Assembly (NCBI GenBank): GCA_903903365.1
Contig: CAIUYS010000276.1
Span: 1 to 16,054, forward strand
Direction: 5' to 3'
Origin: an uncultured Methylococcaceae bacterium
GTDB taxonomy: Bacteria; Pseudomonadota; Gammaproteobacteria; Methylococcales; Methylomonadaceae
DNA: 16,054 nucleotides
In this document: positions 1-5,771 of the stretch, one piece after another
How positions within the stretch are numbered: the stretch's first letter is position 1
Layout of the letters: every line of letters starts with the position of its first letter
Notes under the pieces: generated by a model
Told to the model about the DNA's origin: nothing
The model's input: the letters and a program-made list of their open reading frames with translations, nothing else
The model's database searches: none
Position numbers and translations under genes: made by a program

Positions 1-597
1 AATAAAAGGCTTGTCTTTCCTGTCACTTAAGCCATGAATAGCTTTAGCGAGAACTTCTTTACCTGTACCACTTTCTCCCAATAACAAAGCAGTCACATTG
101 GTTGGGGCAATTTTTTCTACCTTACGGGAAAGCTCTTGCATTTTTTTACAAGAAGCGATAATTCCAGCTAAAGGTTGAACGGTTTGTTGTTGGAGTTTTA
201 TATGTTCTTTTTCCAGATAACTCAATTGAAAGGCACGATCGATGATTAAATTTAAAACATCGGTATCAATGGGTTTTTGATAAAAATCATAAGCGCCCAA
301 TGCCACAGATTGAATGGCATGTTCCCGGTCATCATTTCCTGTGACCACAATGATCTTGGTGGCAGGCGCAAGCTCCAGAATTTCCTGGAGAGTATTAAGT
401 CCCTCGCTGGCATTAGCGGCATCGGGAGGCAACCCCAAATCCAGCGTTACAACGCTAGGCATATAACGCCTTAAAGCAGTAATTGCTTCGCTTCTATTAC
501 CCGCGATGACTGTCTGATAACATTCAAATGTCCATTTTAATTGTTTTTGCAATCCAGGATCATCCTCAACAATGAGTAAAATCTTCCTATCGTCCAA
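1..597 (-). CDS. prsR: PrsR-type sigma-54-dependent response regulator (PEP-CTERM system), 5' part
   Basis: This is the first 199 codons of a response regulator; the rest lies beyond the left edge. The receiver domain (about residues 5-120) has the acidic pair in IVEDDPG (D12, D13), phospho-acceptor D53 in VTLDLGLPP, T86 in VVTGND and K108 in YQKP. A linker leads to the AAA+ sigma-54 activation domain, whose Walker A is GESGTGKE (174-181). The phrases LGLPPDAANASEGL and GAYDFYQKPID are characteristic of the PrsR family, which controls exopolysaccharide and PEP-CTERM/exosortase gene sets. I place the start at TTG 597-595, because AGAAGG lies 7 bases upstream (610-605) and the product then begins right at the receiver fold. 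The partner kinase gene prsK, usually adjacent upstream, is absent there. The family call is firm; the target genes are inferred from the family only. Confidence 0.88.
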   Translation of the reverse strand, partial: MDDRKILLIVEDDPGLQKQLKWTFECYQTVIAGNRSEAITALRRYMPSVVTLDLGLPPDAANASEGLNTLQEILELAPATKIIVVTGNDDREHAIQSVALGAYDFYQKPIDTDVLNLIIDRAFQLSYLEKEHIKLQQQTVQPLAGIIASCKKMQELSRKVEKIAPTNVTALLLGESGTGKEVLAKAIHGLSDRKDKPFI

Positions 598-1104
598 TTT
601 ATTACCTTCTTGTTAGCTTGTTTAAATTATTTTTTCCCTGAACAATAATTTTTTCTTCCAAAAACAGGCAGCCTGACGATGATAGAATTATCTCGCAATA
701 AATCTCTCAATAGCAGTCGACAATGACTCTGATTTTTCTGCTTTAAACACATAGAAAATCGCCTTATCTGCCTTATTTCCAAGTTCTTTTTAAAAGCGTT
801 AACAACTATTTTTTTAAGCTATTAATAGCAAAATCATTACACTCAAGTTAACAGACACTATCAGTGCACTTTGCAATCCCGTTATGGTAGAGACTTATTT
901 TTAATCATAGTAAACTTTCGGATTTTTAATATACGCAAGACTTAAAAATCCGAATTTTTTAATGTCCTAAATAATTATTTGAATAAATCATAAATCAACA
1001 AATCCTGGTTCGTTTTAATTAAACATCTGGCGGACAGATTTTTTCTGAACAACTATATTTGGCAAATAATTAAAACAAGATCATTTAATCGAGAAAAAAT
1101 AAGT
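598..1104. other. AT-rich intergenic region, no gene seen
   Basis: About 500 very AT-rich bases lie upstream of the prsR-like gene. I see no credible reading frame on either strand and no RNA gene. The only structure is the inverted repeat at 917-954, listed separately. A promoter for the regulator gene must lie in the right-to-left direction here, but I found no convincing -24/-12 or -35/-10 pair. Confidence 0.5.
917..960 (+). terminator. AT-rich 13-bp stem-loop followed by a T run
   Basis: A 13-bp perfect inverted repeat (917-929 with 942-954, core CGGATTTTTAA) has a 12-base loop and is followed on the plus strand by six T (955-960). The shape fits an intrinsic terminator, but the stem is AT-rich and no plus-strand gene ends just before it. 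It may instead be a remnant or an operator. The structure is visible; the function is a guess. Confidence 0.3.
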
Positions 1105-1780
1105 CATATCAAATTAAAAATAATAGGTAATGCCGCCATTATTTTCTATGACCAAAAACCAACTCTTGTTACCGACCCCCTTGGTTTAAAGGAACTCCTT
1201 ATTTTGGGAGCCGAGGCTTATCTGTAAAATAGCGCCTAATCTTAAACAGCCAAAAGAATTTGGTGACGATTTTATCGAGCAACTAGAGCTATCAGATGTT
1301 GAAATAGCTAATCAGTATTTTAAGTCGATTGAGCATCTTGATGGCTTTTTAGATTTTATCAATCTAAAAGTCGGAGGAAGAGACAACATTATTGAATTTA
1401 GCAAACAAGGCTTTAACCGGGTTCTTACCTTTGAAGCACCCAGAGCATCATCAATGACCTCTATAAATTACCAGATATTTGATGATATCCTGATTGGTAA
1501 CTTTATGAAAACGACATGACATGGTGCATGGAGCGAAACTACCCTATATCCGGATTTTTCACCTTATGTTGCCAAGTACGCCGATATTGGCAAAGCAAAA
1601 ACCAAAAATGATCTTTCTGCTTATTTTAAAGAATATAAAAAAAGAATGGACATAAAAGGTATCGTTGATATTTTTCAACAAAAGATAGAAAAAAAATCAA
1701 AAAATACCTTTCGTTCTTGGGTTGCAGAAGACTCGGCCACTTATCAACTTTCAAAAAAACTTTATTACAGCGTTCGCTAG
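1105..1780 (+). pseudogene. Decayed metallo-beta-lactamase-fold hydrolase
   Basis: The 5' part reads KLKIIGNAAIIFYD then LVTDP, matching the first strands of MBL-fold hydrolases. At the C run 1176-1180 the frame breaks: the other frame continues with PWFKGTPYFGS, the usual sequel to TDP. Both frames stop by 1232. A third frame then runs from about 1226 to the TAG at 1778-1780. It carries a C-terminal section (VGGRDNIIEFS, FEAPRASSM, IFDDILIGNFMKTT, then HGAW and LYPDFSPYVAKYAD), interrupted by a TGA at 1517-1519 where a sense codon is expected. The central part that should carry the HxHxDH metal site is missing. There is no ATG at the 5' end. The locus is therefore broken by a frameshift, an internal deletion and a stop codon. 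Family membership is from recalled sequence resemblance. Confidence 0.65.
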
Positions 1781-1895
1781 TGACTTAACTCATCTTCGTC
1801 ACTTATACCGATAAGTACTGGCTAATACAGTCATTCCTGCTTTTTTACAGTACAGATTTTTCTTATCAAGAATCATTGTATAGAGCCCCGAATTA

Positions 1896-1932
1896 ATTAA
1901 GTACAAGGGCATGGCATGCCCTTGTACTTAAT
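1896..1932. repeat. 37-bp near-perfect palindrome (18-bp arms, 1-base centre)
   Basis: Arms 1896-1913 and 1915-1932 are exact reverse complements around a single G at 1914 (core GTACAAGGGCATG). Neither side is followed by a T run, so it does not look like a terminator. The rest of 1781-2084 holds nothing else I can name. The design, long arms with a one-base centre, is shared with the palindrome at 8445-8477, although the arm sequences differ. Confidence 0.75.
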
Positions 1933-2084
1933 CAAGAAGGTATATAACTACTCAGTCTGTATTATAAAAGCTTGATAATAATCAAGCTGAACGGAATATT
2001 TGCATGGTAAATGCGAACAAAAAGTAACTGATGAATTCAGAAGTTTTGTGTGTACGTAGTGTGCTCCGGAAATTGTCGTTTCTT

Positions 2085-3404
2085 TCATATTGAAACCAAA
2101 GTAACCATCAACATGTTAATAAACACAATCCAGCTTGCCTGATCTTTTAAACTAAAAACCAGCGGATCATCGTGCATTTCGCCACGTGCCGTTTTTAACC
2201 ACAATCGGGACACCCAATAAGCCATCAATGGGCATAACAGCCACAATAAACCCGGATAGGTATACTTGCCAATACTCTCAGGACTGCCAATAAATAAGGC
2301 TAACACCCCTATTGACAGATAACCTGAGGCAACACCCATCGCACTCAGTATAGAGTAATCGGATACCTGATAATCCCTACATTTCCTGTTTTTGGTTGCC
2401 ACCTGTTGAAGGGGTATTAATTCGGCACAGCGCTTGACTAATGAGATGCTGAGAAAAATAAACATGGAAAATTCCAGTAACCACGATGACATCGGCACCT
2501 CTATGGTATAAGCGCCAGCGATAATGCGAAGGGTATAAAGTGATGCCAGTAACAGCACATTTATCAGCGCAATGTGCTTAAAGTAAAATGAATAACTAAT
2601 CGTTAAAACCAGATAAGCAAGCAGGGTAAACAGGAAATAATCTGATAGCTGCGCTGCCAAGCCAAAACCTGCGCCGAACAGTGCCAACATTCCTAAAATA
2701 CCTGAAGCCAAATCAATATTGCCGGAGGCAAAGGGGCGTTTGCATTTGCGTGGATGATGCCTGTCAGAAATCATATCAAGTAAATCATTCAGCACATAAG
2801 TAGCTGAGGCGACCAGACCAAAAGCCAGAAACGCTAAAGCTATTTGAGCAATTGCAGAAAAATTAAAGGCATGTGCTGTCAAAACAGGTACGCCCAGCAA
2901 TAGATTCTTTGCCCACTGCTGCGGTCGAATTGCATGCAGCCATGTTTTTGTCCGTGATGGACGATCATCAAATACTTTTTCTACGCCATAACGACGCTTT
3001 CTGACGGCGGTCATTACGCCAATATCCGGATTGACAATAATCGCTCGACGCGCTTTGGCCCAGATAGCAAGATCAACACGCGCATTGCCGGCATAATCAA
3101 ATGCCGTATCATTGCAGCAACATAATATCGCTTCCAACTTGCGGGTGCCTTTTAGATTACTGTGCCGGTCACTGGCCAATACCTGCTTAAAAATTCCCAG
3201 ACGTTTGGCTACGGGCTCAGCCAAACTTCGATCCGAGGCCGTCGCCAGATATAAGGTTCGCCCCCGCATGGCCTCGTTTTTTAAAAACTCAACAAACTCT
3301 TTTTGTAAGGGTAAGGCACCAAAATCCAGTACCGTTCGTAACGCTATTTCTTGTTTAAGGCGAGCCCTACCAAATGCCAGCCAGTACAGCATAACCAACA
3401 ACAT
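2085..3404 (-). CDS. UbiA-family prenyltransferase with N-terminal HAD domain (main open frame of a frame-broken gene)
   Basis: This open frame encodes 439 residues, but homology continues upstream in another frame (see 3405-3557). HAD motifs are visible: ATASDR (motif II, 54-59), K89 in GTRKLE and FDYAGNARVDLA (motif IV, 102-113). The nucleophile motif DLDGT lies in the upstream frame. A membrane UbiA domain follows (about 155-439, eight or so hydrophobic helices) with N206-D207-x-x-D210-x-x-x-D214 in the NDxxDxxxD site that binds prenyl diphosphate through magnesium. The second motif reads KHIALINVLLLASLYTLR; the usual Asp is Asn282. Such fusions probably transfer a prenyl or polyprenyl group at the membrane and dephosphorylate a product, but the substrate is unknown. 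The gene sits directly behind purC. Starting at the Met of MLLVM would remove the HAD nucleophile, so the true product needs frame correction or shifting. Confidence 0.75.
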   Translation of the reverse strand: MLLVMLYWLAFGRARLKQEIALRTVLDFGALPLQKEFVEFLKNEAMRGRTLYLATASDRSLAEPVAKRLGIFKQVLASDRHSNLKGTRKLEAILCCCNDTAFDYAGNARVDLAIWAKARRAIIVNPDIGVMTAVRKRRYGVEKVFDDRPSRTKTWLHAIRPQQWAKNLLLGVPVLTAHAFNFSAIAQIALAFLAFGLVASATYVLNDLLDMISDRHHPRKCKRPFASGNIDLASGILGMLALFGAGFGLAAQLSDYFLFTLLAYLVLTISYSFYFKHIALINVLLLASLYTLRIIAGAYTIEVPMSSWLLEFSMFIFLSISLVKRCAELIPLQQVATKNRKCRDYQVSDYSILSAMGVASGYLSIGVLALFIGSPESIGKYTYPGLLWLLCPLMAYWVSRLWLKTARGEMHDDPLVFSLKDQASWIVFINMLMVTLVSI

Positions 3405-3557
3405 CCACGGTTGTTTTTTAATAACAAGAACGCACTTTCAATTAATAAATCGGTTTTGATAAGGGTTCCGTCCAGATCAACAAAAAGCGGCACCGAATCA
3501 GGGAGCGCACTCTTTTTATCTGACGAAGACTGTTCGGGTGCTGTTTTTTTTGATCAT
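3405..3557 (-). other. Frame-displaced 5' end of the HAD-UbiA gene, with two poly-A frame breaks
   Basis: On the minus strand an ATG at 3557-3555 overlaps the purC stop (ATGA). It reads MIKKNSTRTVFVR and stops. If the A8 run (3551-3544) were A7, it would read MIKKTAPEQSSSDKK and continue into VPLFVDLDGTLIKTDLLIES, an intact HAD motif I with nucleophile Asp. That frame then meets an A6 run (3419-3414), read as TTA AAA AAC, and soon stops. With one more A, or a -1 slip on A AAA AAC, it continues as QPWMLLVM into the 2085-3404 frame. An alternative start is GTG 3493-3491, which avoids the first break. Possible causes are homopolymer sequencing error, real mutation, or programmed slippage. The sequence alone cannot decide. 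Confidence 0.7.
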
Positions 3558-4456
3558 TTTAATAAATCTTGAGTTAGCCTGATTTCCGCTTCACGGTATT
3601 TTTCCGCACAGAATGCTGCCACTTCCGGGGGCAATGAAGGCCCGGGCGCGGTTTTATTCCAGTCCAGCGTTTCCAGATAATCGCGAATATACTGCTTATC
3701 GAAGCTGGGTGGACTGATGCCTACCTGATACTGGTCAGCAGGCCAGAACCTTGATGAGTCGGGTGTTAACGCCTCATCAATCAAATATAAAACCCCAGCC
3801 TCATCAACCCCGAATTCAAATTTGGTATCGGCAATAATAATGCCCCGCTCTTTGGCGTAGTCTGCCGCTATTTTGTACAGTTTCAAACTGGCGTCACGCA
3901 CCTGCTCAGCCAGATCTTGCCCCATCAATGCAACCGTTTGCTCAAAAGAAACGTTTTCATCATGCTGATCAACCGCCGCTTTTGTCGATGGCGTATAAAT
4001 GGGCTCGGGTAATTGCTGCGCTTGCTGCAAACCCGCCGGTAATTTGATGCCGCAGATAACCCCTGATGCTTGATAATCTTTCCAGCCGGAACCGATAAGA
4101 TAGCCACGCACGATAGCTTCAACCGGCAGCGGTTTTAATATTTTTACTACAATGGCACGCCCTTCAATCTCGGCGCGTTCAGCTGCATCATGCACAACCT
4201 GGTCCAGCGGAATATCCGTTAAATGATTAGGCAGGATAGTCTGCAACTTTTTAAACCAGAAATTGGAAATCCGGGTTAACACACGGCCTTTGCCAGGAAT
4301 CGGATCAGGTAAAATCACATCAAAGGCAGAAAGCCTGTCCGTGGTTACAATTAACATGTGCTTATCGTCAATATCGTAAATATCACGCACTTTTCCGCTG
4401 GCGCGGAGTTTTAGAGACGACAACGTTGATTGGTATAGTGCTTCTGGAGCGGTCAT
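3554..4456 (-). CDS. purC: Phosphoribosylaminoimidazole-succinocarboxamide synthase (SAICAR synthetase)
   Basis: PurC joins aspartate to CAIR using ATP to give SAICAR, a step of purine synthesis in the cytosol. The 300-residue protein is of the longer, yeast-like class rather than the roughly 237-residue E. coli class. Visible signatures in order are GKVRDIYDI near the N terminus (nucleotide-binding), TTDRLSAFDV, VEAIVRGYLIGSGWKDY (substrate loop) and ADTKFEFGVD, with the C-terminal tail present. The start ATG (4456-4454) has GAGGA a few bases upstream. The stop overlaps the ATG of the HAD-UbiA gene, so the two are probably cotranscribed. djlA is transcribed away from it across a 154-bp shared promoter region. 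Identification is firm. Confidence 0.95.
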   Translation of the reverse strand: MTAPEALYQSTLSSLKLRASGKVRDIYDIDDKHMLIVTTDRLSAFDVILPDPIPGKGRVLTRISNFWFKKLQTILPNHLTDIPLDQVVHDAAERAEIEGRAIVVKILKPLPVEAIVRGYLIGSGWKDYQASGVICGIKLPAGLQQAQQLPEPIYTPSTKAAVDQHDENVSFEQTVALMGQDLAEQVRDASLKLYKIAADYAKERGIIIADTKFEFGVDEAGVLYLIDEALTPDSSRFWPADQYQVGISPPSFDKQYIRDYLETLDWNKTAPGPSLPPEVAAFCAEKYREAEIRLTQDLLK

Positions 4457-4565
4457 AAGTCCTCGCTAAATTTTAAAATAAGGGTTAAGGCAACTTACCC
4501 GACTCGCGAGGCTTTTTGGTTATTTCCTCGCCATTCGGGTATTTTTATTCTTCGATATCGCCTAA

Positions 4566-4574
4566 TGTTATAAT
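4566..4574 (+). promoter_or_regulatory. Extended -10 promoter of djlA
   Basis: TGTTATAAT at 4566-4574 is a perfect extended -10 element (TG-n-TATAAT) for a sigma-70-type RNA polymerase. The matching -35 region (about 4545-4551) is poor, as expected for extended -10 promoters. A transcript start near 4581 would give a 5' leader of about 30 bases before the ATG at 4611. No experiment supports it. Confidence 0.55.
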
Positions 4575-4610
4575 TTTACCATTATTCTTTACGGAACAGG
4601 ATTGATAACA

Positions 4611-5408
4611 ATGAGTTGGTTTAGCACGGCGGTAGGCGGAGCATTCGGATTTTTGCTGGGCGGGCCTTTAGGTGCTATTTTAGGCGCGTCAGTCGGGCAT
4701 CAATTCGGTAAAGGTTTGACGGGTATAGAAACCGGTGAAGCCCTCAGTCCTGGTGATCAGCAACGGGTTCAAATGGCCTTTTTTTCTGCCACTTTTTCCG
4801 TTATGGGTCATATTGCCAAGGCTGATGGCCATGTTTCTCCCGAAGAAATTTCGCTGGCTAATCGTGTCATGAAGGAAATGGCGCTGACCAGTGATATGAG
4901 GGCAGCGGCAATCAATCTTTTTCAACAGGGTAAGCAGGCGGATTTCTCGCTGGATGAAGTCTTGAGTCAATTCTACAAAGAATGTCATCGACGTACCGAT
5001 TTACTACGTATGTTTATGGGTATCCAGCTACAGGCAGCTTTTGCTGATGGCACCTTGTCAGCTAGCGAAGAAAGATTACTGTTACATATTTGCGGTCAAC
5101 TCAGGGTTTCCCGCTTCGACTATGAACGCTTTAAAATACAGTTGCAAGCGCAACACCGTTTCCAGGAACGCCATTCGTATACCCCAAAAACGTCACACAA
5201 AACCAGCCTGCAAGATGCTTATGGTGTTTTAGGCTTAACCTCTTCCGCCAATAAGGCTGAAGTCAAAAAAGCCTATCGACGCTTAATGAACCAAAATCAT
5301 CCCGATAAACTGGTTGCCAAAGGCTTACCCGAAGAAATGATGCGACTGGCCAAAGAAAAAACCCAAAAAATCAGCAAAGCCTACGAAACTATTCAAAAAG
5401 CCAATTAA
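4611..5408 (+). CDS. djlA: DjlA-like co-chaperone (TerB + DnaJ domains)
   Basis: DjlA is an inner-membrane J-domain protein that stimulates DnaK ATPase at the membrane. The N terminus (about residues 4-35) is a Gly/Ala/Leu-rich membrane segment (FLLGGPLGAILGASVGH), typical of DjlA. A TerB-like helical domain follows (about 50-165) with DGHVSPEE and DGTLSASEE acidic loops. A C-terminal J domain (about 200-265) carries H230-P231-D232 in NQNHPDK, the DnaK-contact motif. The length of 265 is close to that of E. coli DjlA (271). I choose ATG 4611 (MSWFST) over TTG 4602: AGG at 4598-4600 is 10 bases from the ATG but only one base from the TTG. It is monocistronic, as a repeat region follows. Identification is strong. 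Confidence 0.9.
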   Translation: MSWFSTAVGGAFGFLLGGPLGAILGASVGHQFGKGLTGIETGEALSPGDQQRVQMAFFSATFSVMGHIAKADGHVSPEEISLANRVMKEMALTSDMRAAAINLFQQGKQADFSLDEVLSQFYKECHRRTDLLRMFMGIQLQAAFADGTLSASEERLLLHICGQLRVSRFDYERFKIQLQAQHRFQERHSYTPKTSHKTSLQDAYGVLGLTSSANKAEVKKAYRRLMNQNHPDKLVAKGLPEEMMRLAKEKTQKISKAYETIQKAN

Positions 5409-5482
5409 TCACCTAAATTAAATCTTGCTATGCTTGTGTTCGTTTGCTGGAACAAATCCATTCACCCGCTTCTAAATCATTA

Positions 5483-5514
5483 CTAACCGGTTATTGGGTG
5501 TTAGAATACAGACA
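5483..5514 (+). repeat. 32-bp direct repeat, left copy
   Basis: This begins CTAACCGGTTATTGGG and recurs at 5646-5677, 163 bases downstream, with one mismatch (A5510 against C5673). The two copies flank the nested palindrome at 5519-5648. They are too long for a normal target-site duplication, so they may be part of the repeat unit or the product of a tandem duplication. Confidence 0.8.
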
Positions 5515-5518
5515 TTAA

Positions 5519-5648
5519 TAGGCGTAGGCCGGAATAAGGCTTTTTGAGCGCAAGCGAGAATAAGCGTTTCCGGCACTCTACTCTGTACGATATGCCGGAA
5601 ACGCCACCACGCGCTATGCTTGGGTGGTCTTATTCCGGCCTACGCCTA
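5519..5648. repeat. Nested palindromic element (REP/MITE-like)
   Basis: The outer inverted repeat is perfect over 20 bp (5519-5538 with 5629-5648, core GGCGTAGGCCGGAATAAG). Inside it is a second perfect 12-bp inverted repeat (5564-5575 with 5593-5604, core GCGTTTCCGGCA). The GGCCGGAATAAG and GTTTCCGGCA words resemble REP-type intergenic repeats of gammaproteobacteria. It contains no open frame, so it would have to be mobilised in trans, for instance by a REP-associated tyrosine transposase; none is in the window. Confidence 0.7.
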
Positions 5649-5677
5649 ACCGGTTATTGGGTGTTAGAATACCGACA
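5646..5677 (+). repeat. 32-bp direct repeat, right copy
   Basis: This is the second copy of the repeat at 5483-5514, identical except at one base. It overlaps the last three bases of the outer palindrome arm and ends about 95 bases before the UPF0182 gene. Confidence 0.8.
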
Positions 5678-5771
5678 GCAATAGATCTACTGGCTTTAGA
5701 TCCAGTTTAGGAACCCGTTAAAATAAAGATAATCCCGGCACCGTTAACAATACTATCTATTTGAGGACACT

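Noticed and set aside
277..474. Plus-strand 65-codon frame
   Set aside because: It is antisense to the receiver domain of the PrsR-like gene, whose motifs are intact.
3112..3572. Plus-strand frames opposite the HAD-UbiA gene
   Set aside because: They are antisense shadows of a gene with clear HAD and UbiA motifs on the minus strand.
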